Assembly: GCA_022496185.1 (NCBI GenBank)
Contig: WTXG01000051.1
Coordinates: 62,001 to 126,000, forward strand
Reading direction: 5' to 3'
Source: Multifurca ochricompacta
Lineage: Eukaryota; Basidiomycota; Agaricomycetes; Russulales; Russulaceae
Length of the DNA: 64,000 nt
The notes beneath the pieces are model-generated. The model was not told the origin of the DNA. It worked only from the letters and a program-made list of their open reading frames with translations, and ran no database searches. This document shows, piece after piece, positions 1 through 11,875 of the stretch. The translations under genes and the position numbers were made by a program. Within the stretch, counting starts at the first letter, position 1. Each line of letters begins with the position of its first letter.

Positions 1-1
1 T

Positions 2-648
2 CAACCTAATTTTCAGAGGACAAGTCCACATTCTGCACAACACTCCAGGGCTATCCAGGATGAATTAGATCTGGATGATGCACAACCCAGAAGGCAGCAT
101 TGTCTCAATCCTCACTTCTACAATGAGGATAATGCAGAATTTGTGCAGGGTTCTTCCAGACTTGGTCAGATGGATCTACTCAATGCTGCAGGATCCCCTT
201 ACAGGGATCCTCTCACTTTTAAAGAAGCAATGGAATCTGATAATGCCAGTGATTGGCTTGAGGCATGTCAATATGAAATTGATGCCTTAGAAAAACTTAA
301 GGTGTGGTGCCTTGAAGACCTTCCAGAAGGTAGAAAGGCTGTAAAGTCCAAGTGGGTCTTTAAATTGAAAGCAGATGGATGCTTTTGTGCTAGGCTAGTA
401 GCAAAAGGGTTCACCCAAATAGAGGGGGTGGACTTTGATGAAACCTTCTCCCCAGTTGCCAGATTTGAGTCTTTAAGACTGTTGTTAGTGTTAGCTGCAC
501 TTGAGGATTGGGAAATCCATCAGATGGACATCAAATTGGCATCCCTACATGGTGACCTGGATGAGGAGATCTATATGGAGCAACCAGTTGGTTTCATCAT
601 TGCTGGACAAGAGTCCAAAGTTTGTAGGCTACAGAAGGCTCTGTATGG
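2..648 (+). pseudogene. Ty1/copia retrotransposon pol remnant (reverse transcriptase N-terminal part)
   Basis: The frame is open from base 2 to 648. It reads through a copia-type linker into the RVT_2 reverse transcriptase: KSKWVFKLK, RLVAKGFTQ, FDETFSPVARFESLR, then a divergent first catalytic block (MDIKLASLHGDLDEEIYMEQ, where KTAFLNGDL is usual) and LQKALYG. The YVDD box, RNase H and the rest of pol are missing because an LTR of another family begins at 649, immediately after LYG. The left end runs off the window. This is a dead remnant; the enzyme would copy element RNA to DNA. CG dinucleotides are scarce, as in element 1. Confidence 0.9.
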
Positions 649-841
649 TGTTACATCTGGTGTTGGATGTTTGGCATGACTTGTGCATCAGCATTCATTT
701 GGTGGTTTCAGATAAGAAGCCAATGGGGCTTCTTAGAGTGAGGATGACGAGTCAATGTCAAAGGGGCTGTTCCCTAGGACACTGTTGAGTGGAAAGTGCC
801 AAAAGCACTGAGATGACAAAGTCAAAGTCAAACAGTTCTGT
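649..841 (-). repeat. Truncated LTR (family of 842-1421 and 16821-17390), inverted
   Basis: It begins TGTTACATCTGG at 649 and matches the start of the complete LTR at 16821 (TGTTACGTCCAG) over its length. The part 697-811 is therefore an inverted copy of 1256-1362. It interrupts the copia ORF and is itself cut off at 841 where the plus-oriented LTR starts. The candidate target duplicate on the left is TATGG (644-648); the matching right-hand copy is not in view because of the later insertion. Confidence 0.75.
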
Positions 842-1421
842 TGTTATGACCTCTCCCGAGTGACCCTCTTTTCTTTACCCTCCCTAATGCAAACCCTACC
901 CTCCTGCCTACATTGCACTTCCTGATTATGTCCCCTTCTTGGGACCCATCATGTGCCCTGCTTCCATCCCCATGACTGTCTTTGACTTTGTTGACTTGAT
1001 GCTTGCCTTTGTTTACTCCCTTATCTCCTTATCTCTAAGACCAGACACTTACTTAATCCCCTATCAGAAGCTAGGCTTTACACCATCTGCTTTCGTATAT
1101 TTGGGCCCACTTGACTCCATGATCCTTATCTCGTAGATGCCCATTCAATTACATATATAAGTCCCCTGTAACTACACTGTAGACCTCAGACTCGACTTAT
1201 TGAATACATTGGTGCTTGTCTTCTGGACAGTCCCTTTTGAATCTTAAACTCGATTGTCTCAGTGCTTCTGGCACCTTCTGCTCAACATTGTCTTAGGGAA
1301 CAGCCCCTTTGACATTGACTTCCCACTTCAAACTCCAAGGGGTCTTATTGACTTCTTATCTGAAACCCTTGCCCTAAGCTGAAGCACACATCATGCAGAA
1401 TGTCCCGCACCAGACATAACA
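842..1421 (+). repeat. LTR, 580 bp, probable 5' LTR of element 1
   Basis: It starts TGTTATGAC and ends AGACATAACA, so its ends are inverted. A TATA box (CATATATAAGTCC) lies near 1152-1164, followed by a likely transcript start and the AATACATTGGTGC block. It is the same family as the solo LTR 16821-17390 in reverse. It sits only 19 bp before the gag ATG at 1441, which suggests it is the 5' LTR of element 1 with a very short leader. No flanking 5-bp duplicate is visible, so a solo LTR cannot be excluded. Confidence 0.7.
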
Positions 1422-1440
1422 TCAAGTTGAGTTTCACATC

Positions 1441-2784
1441 ATGGCTTCCAGCCACAGTCAGACCCTCTTTCAAGAAGAACTCATCAAATGCAGAGACGAG
1501 AATAATCTTTCACAGCAAGTACTTGGCTCTGCCACCTGGAAAGACTTTGAGTCTGAGTTTGGATACTACATCTATCATGACAGAAGATACCAACTGGTAG
1601 AATACAACAACGAGAAAAGAGTCTGGTACCATATCCAATATTTGGAGAGTTGGCATAGTTGGGTCACTACAGGACCTGCCCCACCAGAGTTTGGATTAGG
1701 GCCGTGGAGAGAAAATCCCCCAGCCATTGTCACAGACTCTGAACCAGAAGAGTACATAGAAGAAAATAGTGAAGACGCACTGGCATTAGCATTGACTACA
1801 TCCCCAGTTGCACCTGAAGTTGTCACGATCAGAGCCCCTGCTTTGACAACTCCCCAGATCTCAGTACAGTCCACCAACACTGTAACCCCATTTTACCAAA
1901 ACATGTCAACCATTGCTGCCCAGCTCCCTGACCCTACCCCCACCCCTCCTCCCCCTCCAACTGTGATTCTGAATATTCCCCCACCATTGGGATGCCTGTC
2001 AGGAGTCCTACCCCAGACATTTGCTGGAGATTGCTCACAGAGCAAGAAATTTATGTTGGAGTTTATGACATTCAAAAACTTCAACCACAATGTCCCTCAG
2101 ATTATCAACCTGTTCCAGCATGCCAATCTCTTTTTATCCCTCATCAGAGGGGACACTGTGGACAACTGGACTATGGAACAATTAGAATGGCTCAATGAGC
2201 AGGTAGAGAGTGGACGACGTACCACCAGTGAAGGCCTGTGGGAAACCATTGCCCAGAGGTTCAAAGATGTGTTTATGGATGGACAGGCCAAACAAAAGGC
2301 TGCCCAGGAATTGAAGTCCCTCCAAATGGAGAAGGGGGATCTAGATGCCTATGTGGCAAAGTTTAGGAGCCTGGCGAATCAGGCAGGGTATGACACTGAC
2401 AAAGAAGCGACCCTGGATCTTTTCTCCCAGGGATTGCCCAACCCACTTGTAAAGAATATTATCCAGTTTCACCATCCATGAGACTGGGATGAATGGGTAG
2501 ATGCTGCACAATGACAGCAGCAAGATTATCTGGATTTCCAGATGTGCTTTGGAGTTGACACCAAGAAGGGCAAAATGAGGGATCAGTGGAAAGCTGCTTT
2601 TGGGATTAAACCCACACACACCTCCCAAAGGGACCTGAATGCCATGGATACCTCAGTTGATAGGACCAGAGCCAGAGCTATGCTCACTGAGGACAAGAGA
2701 CAGACATTGATGAAGGAAGGAAGGTGCTTTCGCTGTAAAGCACAAGGCCATATGTTGCAGGAATGCCCTAAGAAGGGGGTGTGA
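1441..2784 (+). pseudogene. Element 1 gag with CCHC zinc knuckle
   Basis: The ATG at 1441 opens 346 codons. A Pro-rich linker (about residues 155-180) is followed by the retrotransposon gag region (WETIAQRFKDVF, LDAYVAKFRSLANQAGY, LFSQGLPNPLV). A TGA at 2479 and another at 2512 stop the frame, which then continues in phase to a CX2CX4HX4C knuckle (CFRCKAQGHMLQEC, about 2730-2771) and a third TGA at 2782. Gag would form the particle shell and bind element RNA. The stops fall where CGA (Arg) codons fit, so the copy is dead. Confidence 0.85.
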
Positions 2785-4908
2785 GTGGCTGAAGTGACAG
2801 TTACACCTGTCTGTAACAATCCACCCACTGTTGAGGAGAAAATGCCCACAAAAGAAGAAAAAGCACAGGAAATATGGGCCAATATGATGAAAGAAAGCAA
2901 AGAAGTATGTGCCATCCTGGTAGAGAAGGCATTCACCAAAAAGGATTTTTGATTGGCTCTACCCCATTGGCCTGGGCACAAGCACTACATGTAACCTCTG
3001 TGTATACTAGTTGCTTCAAATCTTTGAAAATACCAGTACATTTTGAGACTACACAGAAAATGGCTGATTGTGATATCCTGATAGACTTGGGAGCCACCAA
3101 TAACTTCATCAGCCCACGAATGGCAAGGACCATGGGCCTGGGGATGCTGGAACTTCCCCAGGAAAAGAACATCTGGAACATCAATGGAACAGCCAATCAA
3201 GCTGGAAAAATAACACACTATACTGATCTTAACATCCAAGTAGGAGAAAAGACGAAAGCCATTTGTTTCCTCATCACCAACTTGGGAAACAAAGACCTTA
3301 TCCTCGGATACCCATGGCTGGCTGTGTTTGAATGAAAAATCAACTGGGCTGATGCAACCATGGACAAAGAATTCTACCCCATTCTTATCATGTCACTAGG
3401 GTATGATTATGCCACCCAGCACCTGATAATATGGGGAGCAAGGGAAGAGAATGAATCAGAAGGAGACCCAGGCCACTGCTACATCACTAAAGCATCAGAG
3501 CTGGCCCAGAAGGCAGTGGAAGGGCATGTAGAGAAAACCTTTGAGGAAGTAGTACCAGAAACATACCACTGACATTGGAAGGTATTCTCAGAAGAGGAAT
3601 TGCAGTGCTTCCCACCTGCATGACCATGGGACCACACCATTGAATTCATACCTGACACACCATCAGCAATTGATTGTAAAATCTACCCATTATCCCAGGC
3701 AGAGCAGATGGCACTTACAACATTCCTCAAAGAACATCTTGTGAAAGGGTACATCCATCCATCAAAGTCACCATATGTGTCACCTTTCTTCTTCATTAAA
3801 AAGAAGGATGGAAAACTCCAACCTGTCCAAGACTACCAACAGATAAACACCTACACAATAAAAACACCTACCCCCTGCCTCTTATCTCAGAACTCATTGA
3901 TACCATGCAGGATAAATCCTTGTTCTCTAAGATGGATATCTGTTGGGGCTACAACAACATCAGAATCAAAGAGGGAGATCAGTGTAAAGCAGCCTTTAAG
4001 ACCAATCAAGGGTTATTTGAGCTGAACATTATGTTCTTTGGCCTCACCAACTTGCCTGCCACTTTTCAGTTTATGATGAACCATATATTTTGCGATCTCA
4101 TTCTCACCAGTGAAGTTGTGGTATATATGGATGATATATTGGTAGCAATGACAAACAATCTGGCCCATCACTGAGAGTGAGTTCACCAGGTGTTGGATAT
4201 CCTGCATGAACACAACCTGTACCTCAAACCAGCCAAGTGCTCATTTGAGCAGCAAAGCATAGAGTACTTGGGAGTCATCCTGGAGGGGGTTGTGTATGAA
4301 TGGACCTGGTAAAGGTACAAGGAATCTGAGAATGGCCCATACCTACATGTGTCAAAGACATGCAATCCTTCATAGGATTCTGCAATTTTCACCAATGTTT
4401 TGTACAAGGATTCTTGGGGATTGCTCAACCACTCAATGGATTGCTGAAGAAGGACATACCCTGGTACTGGGGAGATGAGCAACAACAGGCCTTCGAACAG
4501 ATCCAAGGCATTGTTGGCTCAGAGCCTGTCCTCTTACAGCCAGACTTAGGAAGGCCCTTCAAACTCGAAGTTGATGCATCTCACTTTGCCAATGGAGTGG
4601 TACTAAACCAGAGGGATATGATGGGATTACTCCATCCAGTCGCCTTCTACTCTGAAACATTCTCACTGGCAGAGCGAAATTATGACATTTGGGACAGAGA
4701 GCTGCTTGCTATCATAAAAGCACTGTGACACTGGTGACCATACCTAGCAGGGACCCCTCATAAGACCATTATTCACACCAACCACTCCAACCTATTATAC
4801 TGGAAGGAACCCCATAAGATTAGTCGGTGGGTCACTTGTGAAGTCTTGGAGCTTGAGGAGTATAACTTTGTATTGAAGCACATTGCAGGAAGTTGCAATG
4901 CACACATG
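2785..4908 (+). pseudogene. Element 1 pol: protease, reverse transcriptase, RNase H
   Basis: The aspartic protease motif LIDLGATNNFIS lies near 3079-3114. RT follows: [20 protein letters not shown] (about 3738), [16 protein letters not shown] and the catalytic YMDD (about 4126). RNase H shows LEVDASHFANGVVLNQ (about 4566) and RNYDIWDRELLAII (about 4676). The frame is interrupted by a frameshift near 2950 and TGA stops at 3333, 3570, about 3622, about 4172, 4178, about 4298, 4328, 4726 and 4732. All catalytic landmarks are still legible, so decay is mostly by point mutation. The RNase H tail runs into the solo LTR at 4914. Confidence 0.85.
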
Positions 4909-4913
4909 GATGC

Positions 4914-5821
4914 TGTCATGGCTCTATTTTATTTTTCCTTTTCTTTCCCTTTTTTGGATCACATGACTGTGGGAAGATAACCCAGCAGTCTCAACACGTG
5001 ATCATGGGAATGTAGTCATGACATGGATCATGTGACTGAGTCATGTGTAATAGTCACATGCTGCTTAGTCAGCACAAGAGCCACTCAACAATAACAAGTC
5101 AACTTTCTATTGTGTTTACCACAATAAGCAGAGGCCCCACAGTCTAGACAGTTCTAGACCAAGTGGAGCTGCTATCAAGATAAGAGGAGTCCAGCCTAGA
5201 AGGTTCTAGGTAAGTGGAGCTCTAGATAAGGGCCCAGGTTGGGCCATGGCCAATTATAGCACAGAATCATATGTATCAGTAGATAGACGTGTTCCAGACC
5301 AAAGGGCTAGACTACATATCAGTTATCTACTCCACAGTGACATCATGATGATGTCATAATGTGAGAGTATGATCAGTCAGCAGAGTAAAGCAGCTTATGA
5401 ATCACAAAGATAAGGCTCAGTCAGCAATACAGCTGACTGATACTTGCTGATTCTTGCTTACACTTACTGCTTACCTCGTTACACTGAGAAATGTATATAA
5501 GACCCCCTGTAACAGCCTGTAGCCCCCATCTTGTCCTCTTGGGGCTGCAGGTGAGTAACTGTCTACACGAGTTCAATACATAGTGCTAATGGTATCCTGC
5601 CTCCCTGTGTGACTCAATCCTTTGGATCTTGTCCTCTTGGGGCTGCAGTTTCTTCAGGTTTCAGATGCTGTCATCATGGTTGCATAAACCACAGTGGTTG
5701 ACACAGGTCCCTGTCATTACTTAACATGTGACGTTTGCCTCCACGGTACACCCAATGACTTAGGTTACCTTTTCTTTTGCCCTTCCTGTTTCTAAGTGTA
5801 CATGGAGCTTCACCTGTTACA
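4914..5821 (+). mobile_element. Solo LTR, 908 bp, with 5-bp target duplication GATGC
   Basis: It starts TGTCATGGCTC, ends CACCTGTTACA, and is flanked by GATGC at 4909-4913 and 5822-5826. The duplication falls in the conserved DAL(S) codons between RNase H and integrase of element 1, proving insertion into a formerly continuous pol. A TATA box (GTATATAAGACC) lies near 5494 and a TTCAATACATAG block near 5570. An internal 24-bp direct repeat (CTTGTCCTCTTGGGGCTGCAG) occurs near 5530 and 5629. No internal domain is present, so this is the product of LTR-LTR recombination. Confidence 0.88.
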
Positions 5822-7344
5822 GATGCCCTGTCACAATGACCTGATTTGAACAATGGCAGGGAGGACAATAACAATGTCACAGTCCTCCCTGAGGAGGTTT
5901 TTGCAAAAGCAGCTGTTGTTAGTCTTCACAACATGGATTTGTGGGCCCAAGTGTCACAAAATATGAACCAGCAGTTATGCCTGTCATGGGCAGATGCACA
6001 TAATCTGAAGAAGATTGACAGCCTTTGGTGGAAGGATGGGGATCATCTTGTTGTCACTGGTGATGACAACATTAAGAGGGGGGTGATCCATTTTCACCAT
6101 GATCTCCCCTCTGCGGGCCACCCTGGCATTGCTAACACATACGCCCTGGCCAAATGAGACTACTGGTGGCCAAACATGAAGAAGGACGTGGAGAGCTATG
6201 TGAAAGGATGTGTGGACTGTCAAGCCAACAAAATAAACATGCACCTGCACTCACCAGCACCATCCCCAATTACACCCATGGCCTCACTACCATTCCAAAC
6301 CATCGCCATCGACTTCATTGTTAAACTACCAATCTCCAGAGGCTTTGATTCCATCCTGACTATCACAGACCATGACTGTTCCAAGGCAGCATTGTTTATA
6401 CCCTGTAACAAGTCTATCACAGCAGAAGGAGTGGCCAAACTCTACCTGGATCATGTCTACAGACACTATGGCCTCCCTGAAAAGATCATTTCTGACCATG
6501 ATCCACACTTCACCTCCACATTTGCCAGAGCACTCTGTAAAACCTTGGATGTAGCCCAAAATATCTTGACAGCCTACCATCCACAGACTGATGGACAATC
6601 AGAGAGGACAAACCAGTGGCTAGAACAATATCTCTGGTTCTGGTGCAATGGACAGCAGGATGATTGGGCTGACTGGCTGGCAACAGCAGAGTTTGCACAC
6701 AACTCTTGGCCTAATGGCACTACCAAGACCCCCCCATTCTCACTTATCATGGGATGGATGCCATGGACCACCTGGGCTGCAAAGCCCACAAATGTTCCAT
6801 CAGCTGCACAGTGTATTGGCCAATGGGAGGAGATCAGGAAATTGGCCAATGAGAACCTGCTGAAGGCACAAAGGACCCTGTCAGAGAAGCCCTCGAATTT
6901 CACACCTTATCAGACCAATGACCTTGTGTGGTTGGAAAGGAAGAACATTCATACATCACATCCAATGGCCAAATTAGCACCCTGACATCATGGACCTTTC
7001 AAGATAACAAGGAAGCTGTCAGAAGTGTCATACGAACTTGAACTTCCATCCACATGGAGAATCCACCCTGTCTTCCATGCCAGACTTTTGATGCTGTATA
7101 AAGAAACCCCTATGCATGGAGAGAACTTCCCAAGGCCCCCTCTGGAGTTAATTGACAGAGAAGCAGAATGGGAAGTGGAGCAGATTCTAGACTCTGCACA
7201 AAGAGGCTGAGGGTGCAAATTGCATTACCTAGTCAAGTGGAAGGGATTCCCAGACTCCAACAACTCATGGGAGCCAACTGGGAATATCTTTGCCCCAGTC
7301 CTTATCTCAGAATTCCACACCCATCACCCAGAAGCGCCCAAGGA
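5822..7344 (+). pseudogene. Element 1 pol: integrase and chromodomain
   Basis: It resumes with the end of RNase H (a TGA where SRRPD is expected, about 5837). The integrase H2C2 finger runs from HHDLPSAGHPG to CVDCQANK (about 6094-6229). The DDE core is visible: D in TIAIDFIVKLP, D in ISDHDPHFTS and E in GQSERTNQ. A C-terminal chromodomain (LVKWKGFPDSNNSWEP, about 7230-7277) marks a chromovirus; in this family it is known to target heterochromatin. TGA stops at about 6155, 6982 and 7207 all fit former CGA codons. The 7345-7521 tail has no recognisable domain. Confidence 0.88.
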
Positions 7345-7521
7345 CAGTTAAAAGGAGAGACCCCTAGCTCTAACTGAACTCCCAGTACATGCTCCCCCAG
7401 CAATGTCCTACCACTCAACAATCTATCATGTCTTTCATTGCTGCCAATGCTGCTGTCAACACCTTCACCTCCTCCCATGTAGTTGTCAAAGCCTTCCCTT
7501 CTGCCCATCCATCCACATGCC

Positions 7522-8105
7522 TGTTACAACTCACTGTCGACTGCCTGGACAGTGGGTTGTATGCGAGGGGAAAGGATTTAGAAGTGGGCAAAAAGGTGAG
7601 AGTGAGGGTGAAAGTGCAAAGGAGACGAAGCGAACAGCTCAAGGGCAAGGGATGAGAAGCCTTCCACAAGGTGGGGCTAATCTCCTAGGTATTCAGGAAC
7701 CGGATCACAAGTGGACAGTCTGGAGCTGTCCATTCTATTCCCAAAGGGTTTATATACGTAATTACAACCGGGACTTTGGTCTGTGCACTACTTTAGGGGA
7801 GGTTAACTTCGCTTTAACTCCCTACTGATCCACCAATGAGAATAGCCCCACTTTTGGGCTTAGGAATCCGCAGTCCGCAGTCCGCAGTCCGCAGTTTGTG
7901 CACTGCTGTTTAGACATTGTGGGGTTCTGTTAGTACTCTTCCCACAGGTCTCCAATTTGGCAGGAGTCCGGCCCTGGTCCGGACCGGCCCTTCTCTGGTC
8001 TTAATCTAGGGTTATCTTCGTCTTCTGAGGGTTTTACAAGGTCTCTGGGAGCGTCTGAGGATTTCTGGGGGGTCAGGAGGTTTTCTAGGGTGTCAGTTCA
8101 TGACA
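7522..8105 (-). repeat. Element 2 3' LTR
   Basis: In coding orientation it starts TGTCATGAAC and ends AGTTGTAACA. A TATA box on the minus strand lies at 7749-7756. It contains four tandem CCGCAGT units near 7868-7896 and a hairpin at its 3' end (CAACTCACTGTC paired with GACAGTGGGTTG, 7527-7559). It matches the other LTR apart from about eight differences. Confidence 0.93.
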
Positions 8106-8120
8106 CTATCCCCTCTTTAG
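8106..8120 (-). other. Polypurine tract of element 2
   Basis: Directly against the 3' LTR, the minus strand reads AAAGAGGGGATAG followed by the LTR start TGTCATG. This is the expected primer site for plus-strand DNA synthesis. Confidence 0.8.
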
Positions 8121-8146
8121 GGCCTTGCTGTGCCACAGCAAGTTTG

Positions 8147-11100
8147 TCAGAGGTGTGGGGGTCTAGGCAGGGTGGGGTGTCGATGATGGAAGTCCCGAAG
8201 CAGGGTCATGGCATTCTTCATTTCAGTGAAGGGGACCCACGAGTTCTCTGAGGCAGGGTAGCCTTTCCATTTGACAAGGTAACGGATGCCCTTTCTGTTA
8301 GGGGTGTGAGCAGACTGTAAGACGGTCTCTATCTCATAGTGGTCTTCTTCCCCATTCACAAGTTCTGGTGGTGGTCGAGTGAAGTTGGGTCCATGGACTG
8401 GGGTTTCTTTGTAATGGGACAGGAGAGAGTTGTGAAAGACTGGGTGGATGCGCCATGACTTAGGGAGTTCAAGCTTGCAGTTAACAGGGCCAGAATGTAT
8501 GACTTTAAAAGGACCATGGCGTCGGGGGCTGAGTTTGGCTTTGGGGTGAGTGGTGCGTATATTTGTCCCTTCCAACCAAACCAGCTCCCCTGTTTTGAAA
8601 GCATGGAGGGGTCCATCTGGTCTCGACTGTTTCATGAGTTCTGCAGCCACCTGGAGGGCAGCAGCTACTTCACTACGGATAGTTTCTAGGGTGCGGAGTC
8701 TTTCTTCAACTGACAGGATAGGGGTGGCAAAATGGAGTGGGGGAATAAACTCTGGTTGGAAGCCATACCAGATTTCAAAGGGAGATCTTTTAGTAGCACT
8801 GTGAGTTCTAGCATTGTGGGCGAACTCCATAAAGGGGATCAGTTCTGCCCAGTCATCTTGTTGGAAGTTGCAAAAGACACGGAGGTATTGTTCTAGTTCT
8901 TGGTTGACCCGTTCTGTCTCTCCATCAGTCTGGGGGTGATAGGCAGTGCTCAAGGATGATTGTACTCCTAGCTTGTCCACATTTCCTTCATGACTTTGGA
9001 TGCAAACTGGGGGCCTCGATCAGAGATGACTTGGTCTGGGAGGCCAGTGCGTCTCCATACATGTTCAAGGAATAGTTTGGAGGTTTCTGGAGCCGTGATA
9101 TCTTTGGTGCAAGGAACAATGATGGTGGCTTTACTGAACCGGTCCACCACCACAAATAGGGAGTCGTATGACTGAGATAGGGGTAAGTCTGTGATGAAGT
9201 CCATGGTGATTGTTCCCCATACTCGAGTTGGAACTTGATTGGGTTGCAAAGGGATGGGTAGTCGAGGTCGAACTTTGGTTTCTTGGCAGGTGGCACATCC
9301 GTCCACATATTCTTTGACAAAGGAGGACATTCCTGGCCACCAAAATTCTCGTGATACTAGTTCATAGGTCTTCCATCTGCCTGGATGTCCTGTGGCAATG
9401 GAATCATGGTGTAACTTTACAATGTCTCTTCGTAGTTCTTGGGACTTGGGGATGTAGACTTGGCCTTTATGTAGGATTAGGCCATTCTCTAGGTTCCAGT
9501 CCTCCAGTCCTTTGGCGAGGGAGCGTGGCCCATTGTGCAGGATGGTGGTCAGGGCTTGGGTGACTTCATTGTCATGCTCTTGGCAGTCTTTGATTCTGTG
9601 GTGTAGAGTGGAGTCGTGAGTTGTTGTGACTGTGGTTTTCATGGCCTGAATGCGAAAAAACTTAGAGTCCAGGAGTATGCGCTCATCATTGTCATGCTCT
9701 ATCCCCTCTTTATGGTCTGGACGCCGGGACAGAGCATCAGATTTGTTGAAAGAGCCAGGTTTGTGAACAATGGTGAAGTTGTATCGAGACAGTTCAAGGG
9801 CCCACCGTGCTTGGCGGCGGGAGAGCTTCTGCTTGGAGCGGAAGTAAGTCAGGTTGTTGTGGTCAGTCCACACCTCAAAGGGAAGGGCTGCACCCTCAAG
9901 GTAGTGTCTCCAGGTGTCCAGAGCACGAACAATGGCAAGAAGTTCTTTGTCATGGATGTCATAGTTGCGTTCAGCATCCAGCATGGACTTGGATAGGAAG
10001 GCAAGGGGATGGTAGCGATTGAGTTCATCAGGTTGTTCAAGGATGGCACCAATAGCAAAGTCACTGGCATCAGTGATGACACGGAAAGCTTTAGTATGGT
10101 CAGGGAGGGCGAGGACAGGGGCAGTGGTGAAGGCATTCTTTAGGGTGGAAAAGGCAAGGTCATGGTCAGAAGTCCAGAGGAAAGGGGTATCTTTCTTGGT
10201 GAGATCATGGAGGGGGCGGGCAATGAGGGAGAATCTTTGATAAAACGTCGGTAGAAGTTGCAGAATCCAAGGAAGGCTTGGAGTTGTTTTAGGGTGCGTG
10301 GGGGGGCCATTTCGTAATACCCTCTAATTTAGCAGGGTCCATCTGGACACGGCCAGCTGTGATGACTAGGCCAAGATAGTCAATGGTTGTCTGAGCAAAG
10401 GTACACTTCTCCGGCTTTAGATATAAGTCAAACTGTTGGAGACGCTGGAGGACTTGGTGAGTGAGTGTTCGTGGTGTTCCATGGAGTCTGTAAATATTAA
10501 GATGTCGTCCATATAGATGACAACATGGTCAGTGGCAAGGAGATCTTCAAAGGCTCGATTCATGAAGGCTTGGAATGTGGCAGGGGAGTTACAGAGTCCA
10601 AAGAACATGACAAGGGGTTCAAAGAGACCTCGGTTGGTCTTAAAGGCGGCTTTCCATTCATCTCCTTCTTTGATACGGATATTGTTATATCCCCAGCGGA
10701 TATCAAACTTGGTGAAGTAGCGAGCATGGTGAAGTTTGTCAATGAGTTCTGGGATCAAGGGTAGGGGGTAAGCATTCTTTACTGTGATTTCATTCAAGGC
10801 TCGATAATCTTGGACAGGATGTAGTTTTCCATCCTTCTTTTTTACAAAGAAGAAGGGGCTAGCAATGGGGGACTTAGATTCTCTGATATATCCCTTGGCA
10901 AGATGATCATTTAAGAAAACGTCCAGGGCTTTCTGTTCTTCAGGGGTGAGCTTGTAGATGCCGCAGTCACGCACTTTGGCATCTGGTTTGAGTTCTATGG
11001 CATGGTCCCATGGTTGGTGCTGTGGCAAACGTTGAGAGGCTTTCTCTTCAAAGACAGATCGGTATGCAAGGTATTCAGGAGGGAGTTGGTCTTCTAAGGA

Positions 11101-11875
11101 TGTAGGGGTCTTTACTTGATCTGCAGCAATCTGAGTGGACATGGTGGTCTTGGCATGGATATGGACAATGAATTTGGGAGGCACTTCTTCTGGGGTAATC
11201 ATGGGGTGATCTGTGATTAGGGCTGCAAAGATTTCTGCTGCTGCTATGAGTGTTTGGTCCGTCAGGGGTTGTACTGTGATTGTAGACAGAGCAGGGCAAG
11301 AGGGGTGTGTCGAAGTAAAGGTCAGAGGGGTCATGGTAAGGGTGCAGGATGTGGGGCAATGCTTCAAGGTCAGGGTGTCATCTTTCCAGTTTACTTCTGG
11401 GTTGTGGCAACGTAGCCAGTCAGTTCCTAAGATAATGTCATGGTCCCCTATATTAGTAACATAGAACTCTGCAAGTTCTTCATGGTATTGGTCTTGGAGG
11501 GGTAGTCGTAGGATTTGGGTTGTGGTGTAGTAAATGGCTCCATTAGCGTTACTAGTTCCATCCACATTTTTGACTCGGAGAGGCTTGGCAAGGGTGCTCA
11601 AGGTTAGGTGATGTGCTTTGGCATAGTCTTGGTGGATTATTAATCCTTCTGCCCCACTATCTATTAGGGCACGCGCACTGATTTTCTTCCTAGTGTTTCG
11701 TCCAATGAGTTCTGCTTTGAGCACAATAGAAGGTGATCTAGCATTTCTAGTCACTAACAAGGATACATGCTCAAAACCAAGGTTATCTAGGACCGCAGAG
11801 CGGCTCGTACAAGGAACACTGGGGTTACAAGAAGTCCTCACAGACAGTGCAGCTGTAGGACGTGTTAAAAATCCG
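8147..11875 (-). CDS. Element 2 pol: protease, RT, RNase H, integrase, chromodomain (frameshifted)
   Basis: Protease: [17 protein letters not shown] (about 11630-11680). [37 protein letters not shown] and YMDDILIF (about 10495-10520). RNase [15 protein letters not shown] and [17 protein letters not shown]. Integrase: H2C2 finger ([11 protein letters not shown] to CATCQETK) and DDE residues in [19 protein letters not shown] and GETERVNQ. Chromodomain: [18 protein letters not shown] (about 8230-8280). The ORF is broken near 10470, 10305 (a run of seven C) and 8975 (GG where GGG fits). The frame opens in -1 phase from the gag stop at 11865. Apart from indels it looks complete. Confidence 0.9.

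Larger units (their letters stand above)
842..7521 (+). mobile_element. Element 1: decayed Ty3/gypsy chromovirus (LTR-gag-pol, 3' LTR missing)
   Basis: Domain order is gag, zinc knuckle, protease, RT, RNase H, [solo LTR insertion], integrase, chromodomain, which is the chromovirus order. The coding frame is broken by more than a dozen in-frame TGA codons and at least one frameshift near 2950, and CG dinucleotides are rare. The right end is cut by element 2 at 7522, so the 3' LTR is absent. It is older than both insertions it carries. Confidence 0.85.

Noticed and set aside
1422..1440. Self-primed (Tf1-like) reverse transcription for element 1, because of the 19-nt leader
   Set aside because: Pairing of the leader with the expected transcript start (GACTCGACTTATTGA) is only partial, so it cannot be supported.
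7868..7896. CCGCAGT tandem repeats as a CRISPR-like array
   Set aside because: Four 7-bp units without spacers, inside an LTR of a eukaryotic retrotransposon; a simple repeat.
9616..9996. Plus-strand ORF of 126 codons
   Set aside because: Antisense to the RNase H/integrase part of element 2 pol, whose motifs are unambiguous.
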